Positions 1 to 9,945 of a stretch of DNA of 64,000 nucleotides are shown here, in pieces (the first letter of the stretch is position 1; every line of letters begins with the position of its first letter). The notes beneath the pieces are model-generated. The model made no database searches. It was not told the origin of the DNA and saw only the letters and a list, made by a program, of their open reading frames with translations. The DNA comes from Porticoccaceae bacterium (GTDB taxonomy: Bacteria; Pseudomonadota; Gammaproteobacteria; Pseudomonadales; Porticoccaceae): the NCBI GenBank assembly GCA_902562425.1, contig CACETF010000009.1:1-64000 (forward strand), given 5' to 3'. A program made the translations under genes and the position numbers.

Positions 1-2
1 AG

Positions 3-1067
3 GGTGATTTTAAAAATCATGTAGAGGAGAATAAATTTGAATCGAAAGATGACAGACGAGGAATGAATGACGATTTAAGCGCTGTCGCTACTCGAGTTGA
101 CGTTCCTGAAGACAATTCAGAGATTCACGAATCTCTTGACGATTATGAGGCAAATGTTTCGTCAAAAGAGAAGTTGGAAAAAAACGATCAGAGTGACATC
201 AGTGTGCCACCGGCACCTGATGACGCTCTTGCGCATCTCACTCAAAACAAGGCCCAAGGCAGTTCTCATCTAGGCGATGAGGACGAGGATTCGGTATCAC
301 CTGTAACAAGAAAACCCAACGTTTTTGGTAGACTATTTGAGCGACTCAGGCCGACAGTGGGAAGTGCAAGAGAGGCAGCTGTCAAAAGATTACCGAGTGA
401 TCTAGATAAGTCCATACAACCTCCTTATGATCTTCCTAGCCCTGATAGCAATCAGCATAAGGGAGACAAAATTTATGAATCCTCCAAAAATAATCCCATA
501 ACAACGTCACCTTTGACCGGTGAAGAAAAATTAATCGATGTTTCTCTTGATTCTGATGATTTTGATCAGCTTTTCGAGGACCATGCTCCAAACAAAAATT
601 TATTACCAAAGGATGAAAAATCTTCAAAGGATATTCAAAGTGAGGCCCCTTTAACGTTGGATACACCGCTTTTTGAAAGTGAGAGTCTAAAAAGTCAAGA
701 ACCACCTCCTCTTGTGAACCCGGAAGATCTGGGTTTATTGCAGTTATATGATGAGCAAGAAGCGTCTGAAAATGACGCTTCTCTCAGAACAGTAGAGCCG
801 GAGGGTGAGTCGACTGATTTAGTAGAAGAATTGGAGGATTTAGAGAACTTTCTTGAAATTCAATCAAAATTAGTTGGTCAGACAGATGTCCACGAAAAGA
901 CTAATCTAGGATTAGTAAACATAGATAGTGTACAGGTTAAATTTGCTATCGTGGAGGCGTATATTGAAGAGAATAATAAGGTTGCAGCGACTCATTTACT
1001 TGAAGATATCATAAATCAAAAAGACGAGTATCAGGAAAGAGCAAAATTGATGCTTGAAAAGTTGTAG
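3..1067 (+). CDS. fimV: FimV C-terminal part (left end cut by window)
   Basis: The reading frame is open to the left edge; the first internal ATG is at 63, but codons upstream are open with no stop, so this is the 3' part of a larger gene. Most of it is a low-complexity acidic linker rich in Asp, Glu, Ser and Pro. The last ~45 residues (AIVEAYIEENNKVAATHLLE and following) form a TPR-like helical hairpin typical of the FimV C-terminal domain. FimV is an inner-membrane peptidoglycan-binding protein that supports type IV pilus assembly and polar organisation. Position directly upstream of truA agrees with the fimV-truA order of Pseudomonas. The LysM and transmembrane parts would lie to the left, outside the window. 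Family assignment rests on the C-terminal domain plus synteny. Confidence 0.85.
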   Translation, partial: GDFKNHVEENKFESKDDRRGMNDDLSAVATRVDVPEDNSEIHESLDDYEANVSSKEKLEKNDQSDISVPPAPDDALAHLTQNKAQGSSHLGDEDEDSVSPVTRKPNVFGRLFERLRPTVGSAREAAVKRLPSDLDKSIQPPYDLPSPDSNQHKGDKIYESSKNNPITTSPLTGEEKLIDVSLDSDDFDQLFEDHAPNKNLLPKDEKSSKDIQSEAPLTLDTPLFESESLKSQEPPPLVNPEDLGLLQLYDEQEASENDASLRTVEPEGESTDLVEELEDLENFLEIQSKLVGQTDVHEKTNLGLVNIDSVQVKFAIVEAYIEENNKVAATHLLEDIINQKDEYQERAKLMLEKL

Positions 1068-1080
1068 GGTGTATTGACCT

Positions 1081-1953
1081 ATGTCTGACTGGCATTATAG
1101 GCCAAATGTTCGAGTACCTGAGGAAGCAACTATTCCCAGTGACATTAAAAGATATGCAGCTATTGTAAGTTATGATGGCACTGGATACTGCGGTTTCCAG
1201 CGACAAAAGCACAGTCATACGGTTCAGGCCGAGCTCGAACGCGCTCTGAGCTATGTGGCGGGAGCACCGGTTTCTGTGTCATCAGCGGGAAGAACAGATA
1301 AAGGTGTGCATGGTGACTACCAAGTGATACATTTTGATTCACGAGCGGTTCGATCAAATCAAAATTGGATAAGAGGCGGCAATAGTAAACTTCCGAACGA
1401 TGTTAATATAAGATGGGCAGGCCAGGTATCCTCTAAATTTCATTCTCGATTTAGTGCTCTATCTAGAACTTATCGCTATGTTATTGCTAATACGCCCACT
1501 AGACCCGCAATATTAACTAATTTTGTAACTTGGGTGAGGGGTGAGCTAGATATTCGGTCAATGGCAAAATCCTGCCACTATATGTTGGGTGAGCGTGACT
1601 TCTCCTGTTTTCGTGGTTCAGCATGCCAATCCAAATCAACTCACCGACGAGTTATATCAGCTAACATCTTTGATTATGATGATTTGCTTGTTTTCGAAAT
1701 TAAAGCAAATGCTTTTTTACTTCACATGGTCAGAAACATAATGGGAGCTTTGTTGGAAGTTGGTTTTGGAAAACGGTCTGCTAGTTGGATTTCTCAGCTT
1801 ATAGAGGGTGGAGACCGCTCGCAGGCAGCCGCAACTGCAGCGCCCAATGGACTTTTTTTAGTCGGTGTTGATTATCCAACGATATTCGGTCTTCCTGCAT
1901 TTCGCGCTGGACCCATTTTTCTCAATGGGCGATTGGGCGTGCCAGTCTATTAA
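1081..1953 (+). CDS. truA: tRNA pseudouridine(38-40) synthase TruA
   Basis: Converts uridines 38-40 in the tRNA anticodon arm to pseudouridine. The catalytic motif SAGRTDKGVHG is present with the nucleophile Asp73; family members usually end this motif in Ala rather than Gly. Further family blocks are YDGTGYCGFQRQ near residue 31 and the LLHMVRNIMG helix near 213. The 290-residue length is slightly above the usual ~270, because about 22 residues precede the conserved core. It starts 13 bases after fimV and is followed 20 bases later by trpF, so it is probably co-transcribed through the purF operon. Confidence 0.97.
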   Translation: MSDWHYRPNVRVPEEATIPSDIKRYAAIVSYDGTGYCGFQRQKHSHTVQAELERALSYVAGAPVSVSSAGRTDKGVHGDYQVIHFDSRAVRSNQNWIRGGNSKLPNDVNIRWAGQVSSKFHSRFSALSRTYRYVIANTPTRPAILTNFVTWVRGELDIRSMAKSCHYMLGERDFSCFRGSACQSKSTHRRVISANIFDYDDLLVFEIKANAFLLHMVRNIMGALLEVGFGKRSASWISQLIEGGDRSQAAATAAPNGLFLVGVDYPTIFGLPAFRAGPIFLNGRLGVPVY

Positions 1954-1973
1954 CAGCTAATGTACACATCATA

Positions 1974-2588
1974 ATGGGCGTAAAAGTAAAGATTTGCGGT
2001 ATCACCACCCCACAACAGGCTGAACAGGCGCAGAATTTTGGTGCTGACGCTATTGGGGTTGTGTTACATGAATCGAGTATGCGGCATGTAAAGGTTCAAC
2101 TCGCAAAAGATATTATATCAACAGTCAATCCAGGGGTTATGTCTATTGTTTTAGTTGTTAACGCATCCTCGAATCAGATAAATAGGATCATCGAGTATTT
2201 GAATCCAAATTTTATTCAATTCCATGGTGACGAAACTCCAGAGTTCTGTAATCAATTTAACTTCCCATTTATTCGAGCTATCCGGATGCGAATAGGCGTG
2301 AACGTTATATCTGCAATCAAAAATTATGACGCAATAGGAGGCTTTCTGTTTGACTCATGGAACGATAAATTATATGGCGGGACCGGAATTAGATTTGATT
2401 GGTCGAGACTACCTCGACAGCGAGATTTTCCTCTAACTCTCGCGGGAGGACTTACCTGTAAAAATGTACAGAAAGCTATCACAATGGTAAAACCTGATAT
2501 GGTTGATGTGAGTGGTGGCGTCGAAAGATCACCCGGTATAAAAGATCCTTGTTTGGTTAAGCTGTTTATCGAAAAAGTGAAGGGATGA
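1974..2588 (+). CDS. trpF: Phosphoribosylanthranilate isomerase TrpF
   Basis: Catalyses the Amadori rearrangement of N-(5'-phosphoribosyl)anthranilate to CdRP in tryptophan synthesis. It is a single-domain TIM barrel of 204 residues. The general base Cys8 sits in VKICGIT and the general acid Asp127 in LFDSWNDKLYGGTG; phosphate-binding glycines follow in LAGGL and DVSGGVE. No trpB or trpA follows, unlike the trpF-trpB-trpA-accD order of some proteobacteria; trpF next to accD matches Pseudomonas. No clear Shine-Dalgarno precedes the ATG, so translation may depend on coupling within the operon. Confidence 0.97.
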   Translation: MGVKVKICGITTPQQAEQAQNFGADAIGVVLHESSMRHVKVQLAKDIISTVNPGVMSIVLVVNASSNQINRIIEYLNPNFIQFHGDETPEFCNQFNFPFIRAIRMRIGVNVISAIKNYDAIGGFLFDSWNDKLYGGTGIRFDWSRLPRQRDFPLTLAGGLTCKNVQKAITMVKPDMVDVSGGVERSPGIKDPCLVKLFIEKVKG

Positions 2589-2664
2589 TTTAGTTAGAAT
2601 TACCTAGCATGATTATTTAGTATTGCATGCTAAACTGTATTCTTGTCATAGAGTGGCACTGATT

Positions 2665-3531
2665 ATGAACTGGTTAAGTCGAATGCGGCCGAGAGGTCCA
2701 ATTTTTACGAGTCGTAATAGCACTATTCCTGAGGGCCTGTGGAAAAAGTGCCCAAAATGTAATGCTCCACTTTATCGCCCTGAATTAGAAAAAAATCTGG
2801 ATGTGTGTCTCAAGTGTGGTCATCATATGAGGATTGGTGCACGACGACGAATAGATATTTTTCTTGATGCTGAAGCAAGAAAAGAGATTGGAGCAGAAAT
2901 AGAAACTACTGATCTTCTTAAGTTTAAGGATGTAAAAAGATACAAGGATCGCATTGTTGAAGCCCAAAGAGTCACCGGCGAAAAGGATGCACTAGTTGCC
3001 ATGGAGGGTAAACTCAAAAATATTGATGTAATTGTGTGTGCTTTTGAGTTTGCTTTTCATGGTGGCTCCATGGGCGCAGCGGTGGGAGAAAAGTTTACGT
3101 TAGCGGTAAAAATGGCACTAAAAAATAATTTTCCACTGATATGTTTCTCTGCAACTGGTGGAGCTCGCATGCAAGAAGCTTTGATCTCATTGATGCAGAT
3201 GGCAAAGACAAGTGCTGTTTTGGAACGTTTGAGGATCTCAGGAAATCCATACATTTCGATAATGACAGATCCTGTTTATGGCGGTGTATCAGCTAGCCTT
3301 GCTATGTTGGGTGACGTTAATGTTGCCGAACCCGGCGCTCGAGCGGGTTTTGCGGGCCCCAATATTATTGAGCAAACAATTCGACAAAAATTACCTCCTG
3401 GGTTTCAACGTAGTGAATTCTTATTATCTAATGGCCATATTGATATGATTGTTGAGCGCACGTATATGCGCTCTCGCATTGCAAATCTCCTAGCTAAACT
3501 GTTAAACAAGTCTGAGATCTATGGACCATAG
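2665..3531 (+). CDS. accD: Acetyl-CoA carboxylase carboxyltransferase subunit beta
   Basis: Beta subunit of the carboxyltransferase that, with AccA, moves carboxyl from biotin to acetyl-CoA, giving malonyl-CoA for fatty acid synthesis. An N-terminal four-cysteine zinc ribbon is visible (Cys29, Cys32, Cys48, Cys51 in a 288-residue protein), followed by the crotonase-like core with [12 protein letters not shown] and [11 protein letters not shown] place the start at the ATG at 2665, giving [11 protein letters not shown], which resembles known AccD N-termini; an in-frame ATG at 2623 would add 14 atypical residues. The 3' end overlaps folC by 11 bases. Confidence 0.96.
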   Translation: MNWLSRMRPRGPIFTSRNSTIPEGLWKKCPKCNAPLYRPELEKNLDVCLKCGHHMRIGARRRIDIFLDAEARKEIGAEIETTDLLKFKDVKRYKDRIVEAQRVTGEKDALVAMEGKLKNIDVIVCAFEFAFHGGSMGAAVGEKFTLAVKMALKNNFPLICFSATGGARMQEALISLMQMAKTSAVLERLRISGNPYISIMTDPVYGGVSASLAMLGDVNVAEPGARAGFAGPNIIEQTIRQKLPPGFQRSEFLLSNGHIDMIVERTYMRSRIANLLAKLLNKSEIYGP

Positions 3532-4813
3532 AAGTATTTCTCTTGAGCGTTGGCTCATAAAACTCCAAAGTGTACATACAAGAGAAATAGATTTATCCCT
3601 GCAGCGTATTGCCACTGTCTGGAACAGAGTAAATAACAAACTCTTTGCTAACAGCGCCCGAGGATCAAACTCTGTGTTAACTCTTTCTGTTGCAGGTACT
3701 AATGGGAAAGGATCCTGCGTAATGGCAATGGAGTCGATTTTACAAGCACATGGGTATCTTGTGGGCACCTATACGTCACCGCATCTATTCCATTATAACG
3801 AGCGCATTCGTGTTTCAGGAGCGCCTGTTAGTGATGAAATTATTGTTGAAGCCTTTGAATTTATTGAAAGCGAATGCAAGTCAATAGCGTTAACATATTT
3901 TGAATATTCTACACTGGCGGCATTGTGGATTTTCGAGACTTTAGCGGTGCAAGTTCGTCTTTTGGAAGTAGGATTAGGGGGGCGTTTAGACGCAGTGAAT
4001 ATCATATCACCTGATGTTGCTGTTGTTACAAGTATTGCATTGGATCATCAGTACTGGCTTGGATCGACAAAGGCGGATATTGCAGTTGAAAAGTTGGGAA
4101 TTACCCGCGCTGGTAAGCCATTAGTTTGGGGAGAGAGGAGCTCTAGCGGGCTTGATAAGCTTCTAAGACCAACCGAAGCAGTTCTTTACAGGTTAGGTAT
4201 TGAATTTGACATTTCTTTGGCAAAGGATGGCTTTACAGCAAAATTTTTTTCGAGGAGCAAAAATTTTTGTGTTTCAGGATTACGTGGCGACTCTGTGTCA
4301 GCAGAAAATAAGGCAATTGCGGTCCAATCGCTCCTTGCGGGAGGACTATCTCTTGATTCAAAAAAATGTGGACTAGCTTTATCCAAGTTAGAGATAACAG
4401 GTCGTTTTCAGCATGTCTCGGTTGGAGACGTTACCGTAGTTTTAGATATCGCTCATAATCCAGCCGCGGCGACGTTGTTGGCGAAGCGCTTGTCTTTGTT
4501 CAGCGGTAACATTTACGCAGTAGCATCAGTTCTTGCAGACAAAGACTGGATAGGAATTATTGCTCCCCTTTCAAAAATTGTTTGCTCGTGGCATGTTGCC
4601 GAAATTCATAATTCGCCCAGAGCAACAGATGTTCAAAAGTTGATAAGTGATCTTAAAGTCCGAGGGTTAAGATCAGCCTCTTTTTCTTCGCTGGAAAGTG
4701 CATTTCTGGCAGCCTACAGAAAATGTGTTTTAGGCGATACCATAGTAGTCTTTGGCTCTTTCTATGTGGTTGCCAGTGTCTTAAAAACTATATCTACTTT
4801 GCAGGAAAGTTAA
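3521..4813 (+). CDS. folC: Bifunctional folylpolyglutamate/dihydrofolate synthase FolC
   Basis: Adds L-glutamate to dihydropteroate and extends the polyglutamate tail of folates, in an ATP-dependent Mur-ligase-like reaction. The nucleotide-binding loop [10 protein letters not shown] lies at residues 58-67, and the family blocks [12 protein letters not shown] and [12 protein letters not shown] are intact. The C-terminal Mur ligase domain carries [10 protein letters not shown]. At 430 residues it has the usual length. The ATG lies inside the end of accD (11-base overlap), suggesting translational coupling; the next gene starts one base after the stop. Confidence 0.97.
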   Translation: MDHRSISLERWLIKLQSVHTREIDLSLQRIATVWNRVNNKLFANSARGSNSVLTLSVAGTNGKGSCVMAMESILQAHGYLVGTYTSPHLFHYNERIRVSGAPVSDEIIVEAFEFIESECKSIALTYFEYSTLAALWIFETLAVQVRLLEVGLGGRLDAVNIISPDVAVVTSIALDHQYWLGSTKADIAVEKLGITRAGKPLVWGERSSSGLDKLLRPTEAVLYRLGIEFDISLAKDGFTAKFFSRSKNFCVSGLRGDSVSAENKAIAVQSLLAGGLSLDSKKCGLALSKLEITGRFQHVSVGDVTVVLDIAHNPAAATLLAKRLSLFSGNIYAVASVLADKDWIGIIAPLSKIVCSWHVAEIHNSPRATDVQKLISDLKVRGLRSASFSSLESAFLAAYRKCVLGDTIVVFGSFYVVASVLKTISTLQES

Positions 4814-4814
4814 A

Positions 4815-5336
4815 ATGTATCGAAAACGGAATGTGATTAGATTCATATTTATTACAACGCTACTTCTCGGATTATGGAAATTAGTTGATAACTTGTCAGT
4901 CATGCCGGATTCAGACTCTAAATTAGATATTCCCCCGGCATTGAGATTAGAAAAGTATGAGAATAAGATATTTGATGAATTCTCTTATTCTGATCTAACC
5001 ACACAAGCAAAAGAATTATTCACTAGTGAACATCTACACCTAATTGAGGAAATGGAAGGGGTTCCACTACAGTTGGATGACGGTATTACGCCAACACTCT
5101 GGTTTCTTCTAGTAAAAAACGTTGAGGCTAAAGATGTGGCTAAAAATATAATCGATGAATTAAAAAAATTGGGTGAAAAAGCATTTATTCAGACGGAATA
5201 TGACAGAGGCTCATACTTTATTTATGTTGGACCAATACTTGACTTCCAGCTTGCAGAGAAAAAAAAATCTATGGTTGACGATACTTTGGGAGTAGAGTCA
5301 AGGCTTTACCAATATGCACGCGAGTTTCCCCTTTAG
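4815..5336 (+). CDS. dedD: SPOR-domain protein, DedD-like
   Basis: A 173-residue bitopic membrane protein. A short basic N-terminus is followed by one transmembrane helix (FIFITTLLLGLWKLV, residues ~11-25). After an acidic linker comes a C-terminal SPOR domain of about 75 residues (LWFLLVKNVEAKDVAKN through YVGPILDFQLAEKKK). SPOR domains bind denuded glycan strands of septal peptidoglycan. DedD is a non-essential divisome protein encoded between folC and cvpA in Pseudomonas and E. coli, and the position here is the same. The domain is divergent, so the name rests on fold pattern plus synteny. AGGAAAG in the folC tail is its ribosome binding site. Confidence 0.85.
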   Translation: MYRKRNVIRFIFITTLLLGLWKLVDNLSVMPDSDSKLDIPPALRLEKYENKIFDEFSYSDLTTQAKELFTSEHLHLIEEMEGVPLQLDDGITPTLWFLLVKNVEAKDVAKNIIDELKKLGEKAFIQTEYDRGSYFIYVGPILDFQLAEKKKSMVDDTLGVESRLYQYAREFPL

Positions 5337-5342
5337 AGAATT

Positions 5343-5852
5343 ATGCCGATGACATTTGTTGCCATAGATTATGCTATTATTTCTATTATCCTATTGACCT
5401 CATTGATAAGCGTGTTTAGAGGTTTTGTCGTAGAGGCGCTCTCCCTCATTACTTGGATTTGTGCTTTCATGGTAACGATGTCTTTCAACGAAATAGTAGC
5501 TGAGTTTCTGGTAAATATAGTGCCACTTCCAACGATTAGGTCGGGCATCTCAAACGTCGCGGTGTTTACTATCACTTTGATTGTTGGTTCGTTTCTGAGT
5601 TCTTTAGCAAAGAAAGTAATTATAAATATAGGATTGGGAAATACTGATGCATTACTTGGATTTGGCTTTGGTTTTTGTAAGGGTGCATTGATTATCCTAG
5701 CGCTTGTGATTGTTCTCCCAATTTTTTTGCCGGTTAATCAAGAGGACTGGTGGAGCTCTTCAGAGCTTATTCCGGTGTTTCAAGAATTCGAGCAGTGGGG
5801 TGTAGCTACTTTTCTTGACCTATCAGAATATTTGTCCTCCTGGAGTAAATAA
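5343..5852 (+). CDS. cvpA: CvpA family inner-membrane protein
   Basis: A 169-residue protein with four predicted membrane segments: ~7-28 (YAIISIILLTSLISVF), ~30-50, ~63-85 (AVFTITLIVGSFLSSLA) and ~102-122 (CKGALIILALVIVLPIF). This fits the CvpA/colicin V production family, linked to envelope homeostasis with no settled biochemical function. It lies between dedD and purF, the usual arrangement; it starts 6 bases after dedD and its stop codon directly abuts the purF ATG. A second in-frame ATG two codons downstream (5349) is a possible alternative start. Confidence 0.95.
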   Translation: MPMTFVAIDYAIISIILLTSLISVFRGFVVEALSLITWICAFMVTMSFNEIVAEFLVNIVPLPTIRSGISNVAVFTITLIVGSFLSSLAKKVIINIGLGNTDALLGFGFGFCKGALIILALVIVLPIFLPVNQEDWWSSSELIPVFQEFEQWGVATFLDLSEYLSSWSK

Positions 5853-7391
5853 ATGTGCGGAGTAATCGGAATTTTCGGAGTAGAAGATGTTAATTTGATG
5901 CTATATGACGCGCTTACCGTTTTGCAACACAGGGGACAAGATGCCGCAGGAATAGTAACGGAAAAAAATGGTCAATTTTATCAGTGTAAGTCAGATGGTC
6001 TGGCGAGAGATGTCTTTCACAGACGAGATATGATGCAGTTGGTTGGAAACTTGGGGATAGGACACGTGCGTTATCCAACAGCTGGGAGCAGCGGCCCTGC
6101 ATTGGCCCAACCACTTTACGTCAATTCGCCCTATGGTATATGTATTGCTCATAATGGCAATTTAACTAACGCTGACAATTTGCGGCGTGACATTAAGGGA
6201 ATGAATCTGCGCCACTTGAATACTGATTCAGACACTGAGATATTGCTCAATGTGTTCGCGCATGAGCTACAAGTGCGAGGGAAATTGCTCCCCGATAGTG
6301 GCGATATTTTTAGTGCAGTTGAGCATGTTCATGCCCGTTGTAAAGGCGCTTTTGCAGTCGTGGGTTTAATAGCCAATCAAGGATTATTTGCTTTTCGGGA
6401 TCGCTTTGGTATCAGGCCCATATGTTACGGGCGAAGGAAAAGCTCCAAGGGAACTGAGTATGCAGTGGTTTCAGAAAGTGTTGCTTTAGACAGCTTAGGC
6501 TTTGATTTTGTTGATGATCTCAAACCAAGCGAAGCCCTATTTATTGATAAAATGGGAAATCTGCACCTCAGACAGTGCTCAGATAATGCGATTCTATCGC
6601 CATGTATTTTTGAGCATGTATATTTCGCACGTCCAGATTCCATGATGGACAATATTTCAGTTTATAAATGTAGGCTCAGAATGGGTGAAAGGTTGGCAGA
6701 CAAAATTATAAAGATTTGGCCCGACCATGATATTGATGTTGTTATTCCAATCCCAGATACCAGTCGCGTTTCCGCTCAAGCATTGGCGGAGCGATTGGGT
6801 GTAAAGCTCCGTGAGGGTTACATGAAGAACCGATATATTGGTCGAACTTTCATAATGCCGGGACAGAAAGAGCGTAAAAAGTCGGTTAGACAAAAACTAA
6901 ATGCAGTTCGTTTGGAATTTACAGATAAAAATGTTCTTTTAGTGGACGATTCCATCGTTCGTGGTACGACGTCGAGAGAAATAATTCAAATGGCCAGAGA
7001 TGCTGGAGCTAACAAAGTTTATATTGCTTCAGCGGCGCCGGGTGTTCGCTTTCCCAACGTTTATGGTATCGACATGCCAGTGGCTTCAGAGCTTATTGCT
7101 CATGGTCGTACAGACGAAGCGGTATGCGAAGCTATAGGAGCAGATTGGCTCATTTACCAAGATTTGAAGGACCTTGTTGCGGCTGCATCAGAGGGAAACC
7201 CGGACATAAGTCGGTTCGAATGCTCAGTATTTGATGGAAATTACATCACTGGAGATATTGATGAAGAGTATTTGTATAATTTAGAGCGACTTCGCAATGA
7301 TGATATTAAAAGTGCGAAGCAGTTAGCAATGGACTTAGGAAAACCACAGACGATTGGTATTTTCAATGCTGGTCTTGAGTTTAAAGGTTGA
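5853..7391 (+). CDS. purF: Amidophosphoribosyltransferase PurF
   Basis: First committed step of purine synthesis: PRPP plus glutamine gives 5-phosphoribosylamine. After removal of Met1, the N-terminal nucleophile is Cys2 (MCGVIGIFG), followed by the class II glutamine amidotransferase domain (HRGQDAAGI, GHVRYPTAGSS, HNGNLTN). The C-terminal phosphoribosyltransferase domain has the PRPP loop NVLLVDDSIVRGTTSRE. At 512 residues it is the expected length. It is probably the last gene of the run starting at fimV, since a ~280-base non-coding stretch follows. The start codon touches the cvpA stop, with GGAG inside cvpA as ribosome binding site. Confidence 0.98.
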   Translation: MCGVIGIFGVEDVNLMLYDALTVLQHRGQDAAGIVTEKNGQFYQCKSDGLARDVFHRRDMMQLVGNLGIGHVRYPTAGSSGPALAQPLYVNSPYGICIAHNGNLTNADNLRRDIKGMNLRHLNTDSDTEILLNVFAHELQVRGKLLPDSGDIFSAVEHVHARCKGAFAVVGLIANQGLFAFRDRFGIRPICYGRRKSSKGTEYAVVSESVALDSLGFDFVDDLKPSEALFIDKMGNLHLRQCSDNAILSPCIFEHVYFARPDSMMDNISVYKCRLRMGERLADKIIKIWPDHDIDVVIPIPDTSRVSAQALAERLGVKLREGYMKNRYIGRTFIMPGQKERKKSVRQKLNAVRLEFTDKNVLLVDDSIVRGTTSREIIQMARDAGANKVYIASAAPGVRFPNVYGIDMPVASELIAHGRTDEAVCEAIGADWLIYQDLKDLVAAASEGNPDISRFECSVFDGNYITGDIDEEYLYNLERLRNDDIKSAKQLAMDLGKPQTIGIFNAGLEFKG

Positions 7392-7629
7392 AGCTGTGGA
7401 TTTCAGATGGGAACTGAGCGGTCGTTTCCTCGGGCGTTCTCAAAGGATGTCTAAATAAAACCATTGCCTATAAATCGTTATTAAACTCGGATTCGTTTGC
7501 TAGATAGCCAAAGTAGAGGCTCGCGTGAAACTCAGTTTGGCTTGGAGAGATCTTCTTGGGTTAAATTTACATATACCACCTTAGTTAAACGATTTGATTG
7601 CCGTGAACTTTGACGCAGGTAATGGTTAG

Positions 7630-7658
7630 TTGCAACACGTTAAAAAACTATTGATAAT
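7630..7658 (+). promoter_or_regulatory. Sigma-70 type promoter of the SRP RNA gene
   Basis: TTGCAA (7630-7635) and GATAAT (7653-7658) are separated by 17 bases and end 12 bases before the first base of the 4.5S RNA. The -10 matches consensus at five of six positions, the -35 at four. The 7392-7629 stretch between purF and this promoter shows no gene or convincing terminator. Confidence 0.6.
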
Positions 7659-7670
7659 TAAATTTGTATT

Positions 7671-7782
<112 letters not shown>

Positions 7783-7902
7783 TCCAGTTGCTCTGCAGGT
7801 TACAATGTTTAATTTGATCACCGCTGCTTCTTTGGGTCTGCGCTTTTTTGTTGTTGCCCGTTCGGTCTTGATTATATTTACACACATGTTCGGAGAATTT
7901 TA

Positions 7903-9603
7903 ATGAGCTATAAGGTGCTTGCAAGAAAATGGCGACCGAGAAACTTCTCAGAAATGGCTGGTCAAGAGCATGTGTTGCGTGTTTTGAGCAATTCACTTAA
8001 TAATAATCGTTTGCATCACGCGTATTTATTCGCAGGAACGCGTGGCGTAGGTAAAACGACAATCGCTAGGGTATTATCTAAGTGTCTGAATTGCGAATCT
8101 GGAATCAGCTCTACGCCTTGTGGTAGTTGTTCGTCCTGCTCAGAAATGGATGAGGGTAGGAGTATTGATTTTATTGAGGTTGATGCAGCATCTAAAACAA
8201 AGGTTGAAGACACCAGAGATTTGCTTGATAGAGTTCACTTCGCCCCAAGTAAGTCTCGTTTTACAATTTATTTGATTGATGAAGCGCATATGCTATCTGA
8301 AAAAAGCTTTAATGCTCTTCTGAAGACTTTAGAGGAGCCTCCATCTCACGTAAAGTTTTTACTGGCAACTACTGATCCCAAAAAGCTTCCCATCACAATT
8401 TTGTCGCGATGTCTGCAATTTAATTTAAAAAATCTTGCTGTGGACAAGATATGTGAACATCTAAAGCTAATCCTGACAGATGAAAAAATCCCATTTGAAA
8501 ACGAAGCGGTTGTCAGGCTCGCGCAGGCAGCCAATGGTAGTATGCGTGATGCGCTTACATTAACCGATCAAGCCGTCGGTTATGGTGATGGTCGCGTGAT
8601 TAATGATTTTGTAAGTGCTATGTTAGGGTCTATTACTGAAAACTTCATTATTGATATTTGTTCAGCTTTGGCTGAGAGAAATGGCAAAGAATTACTTAAA
8701 CATATAAATGAAATGGCGGAGCATGCCCCAAATTATGATTGTGCTCTGGGAGATATGTTAAGCCTGCTACATCAGATCTCAATTTTTCAAATCGTACCTG
8801 AGAGTCGAAATGGTGATAGTAACAATCAAATAATTGAGAATTTAGCGAAACAAATCAGCAAGGAAGATACGCAACTTTTTTATCAAATATGTTTATTAGG
8901 GCGTAATGATCTCCAAATGGCTCCAGATCCTAAAATAGGCTTTGAGATGATCATGCTGAGGGCGCTTGCCTTTAGGCCGGAGGACGGATTAGGTGAAAAT
9001 CAAAGTAAAAAACAGTACTCATTTGATGGACAAAAACATACTGAAAATGAAACGATAATTAAAAATAATGGAAATTCCTCGAAGAATTCTCGATTATCCA
9101 GTCAGATAACCGTTAATGAGTCAAATGCGGTTCAAGATAATCTAAAGAAACGCCCAGATTTATCATTGGAGATCAATCCTCAAGAGAAAATTGACGTTAC
9201 ACTCCTAGAAAAATTCGAAGCTAGACACTGGTCGTCACTTTCTAAGCAGCTTGATATTGGAGGGGCACTTGGTGAAATAGTTAATAATTGTGTGTACTCG
9301 CGGTCAGAAAATGACAAGTTATTCTTTGTGCTAGACTCTTGTTATACCAACTTGCTTTCTCAAAGACATGAGTTGGCACTAGCTGAGGTGTTGAGTGATT
9401 ATTTTGGAAAGACTCTCCAAGTTTCAATAGATGTTGGAATACTTGAAATTGATACTCCTAGGGTGGAGGCCTCTCGTAGTTTTGAGGACAACAAAAATCG
9501 TGTAATTGTTGCATTGAATGAAGATGCCCAGATCAAAAAGTTTAAGCAGTTGTTTGACGGGTCAATTGATATGGATAGTATTGTTCCCAAGGAGGTCCAA
9601 TAA
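7903..9603 (+). CDS. dnaX: DNA polymerase III subunit gamma/tau
   Basis: Clamp-loader ATPase of the replicase. The RuvB-like AAA+ module has Walker A GTRGVGKTT (residues 45-53), a zinc knuckle formed by Cys64, Cys73, Cys76 and Cys79, and Walker B LIDEAHML. Domain III ends near residue 370 and a Lys/Asn/Ser-rich linker leads to the tau-specific C-terminal region; total length is 566 residues. A run of six A (9007-9012, codons 369-370) lies exactly at the domain III boundary, and a -1 shift there would meet a stop after four codons, giving a gamma-sized product (see findings). It is followed by ybaB and recR in the usual order. AGGAGG at its 3' end serves as the ybaB ribosome binding site. Confidence 0.97.
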   Translation: MSYKVLARKWRPRNFSEMAGQEHVLRVLSNSLNNNRLHHAYLFAGTRGVGKTTIARVLSKCLNCESGISSTPCGSCSSCSEMDEGRSIDFIEVDAASKTKVEDTRDLLDRVHFAPSKSRFTIYLIDEAHMLSEKSFNALLKTLEEPPSHVKFLLATTDPKKLPITILSRCLQFNLKNLAVDKICEHLKLILTDEKIPFENEAVVRLAQAANGSMRDALTLTDQAVGYGDGRVINDFVSAMLGSITENFIIDICSALAERNGKELLKHINEMAEHAPNYDCALGDMLSLLHQISIFQIVPESRNGDSNNQIIENLAKQISKEDTQLFYQICLLGRNDLQMAPDPKIGFEMIMLRALAFRPEDGLGENQSKKQYSFDGQKHTENETIIKNNGNSSKNSRLSSQITVNESNAVQDNLKKRPDLSLEINPQEKIDVTLLEKFEARHWSSLSKQLDIGGALGEIVNNCVYSRSENDKLFFVLDSCYTNLLSQRHELALAEVLSDYFGKTLQVSIDVGILEIDTPRVEASRSFEDNKNRVIVALNEDAQIKKFKQLFDGSIDMDSIVPKEVQ

Positions 9604-9604
9604 A

Positions 9605-9922
9605 ATGGATATGGAAGAACTACTTCGACAAGCTAGAGAAATGCAGAAAAAAATGACTCTCATTCAACAGGAGGCATCTGAAAGAGAGGTTGTGGGTGAA
9701 TCTGGAGGAGGCTTGGTAAAAGTTACTATGACGGGTCGTTTTGATACTCGCAAGGTGGAGTTGGATTCTGAACTCATGATGGAGGACAAATCTATATTAG
9801 AAGATTTACTAACAGCTGCTATTAATGATGCCGTTCAGAAAGCCGAGAATGGTCAAAGTGATTCACTGTCTAGGTTAGCCGGAGGAATGAACTTGCCGCC
9901 TGGATTTAAAATGCCGTTTTAA
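9605..9922 (+). CDS. ybaB: YbaB/EbfC family nucleoid-associated protein
   Basis: A small DNA-binding protein of 105 residues that forms dimers with a tweezer-like shape; it binds DNA without strict sequence preference and is linked to RecR-dependent repair by conserved gene order. The start is the ATG at 9605 (MDMEELLRQAREMQKKM), which has a strong AGGAGG about 8 bases upstream; a longer in-frame start at 9518 would add residues that merely shadow dnaX. The family core GGGLVKVTMTGRFDTRKVEL and C-terminal GGMNLPPGFKMPF are present. It starts one base after the dnaX stop and precedes recR by 23 bases. Confidence 0.96.
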   Translation: MDMEELLRQAREMQKKMTLIQQEASEREVVGESGGGLVKVTMTGRFDTRKVELDSELMMEDKSILEDLLTAAINDAVQKAENGQSDSLSRLAGGMNLPPGFKMPF

Positions 9923-9945
9923 AAATCTTGGAATTATAAAAAGAG

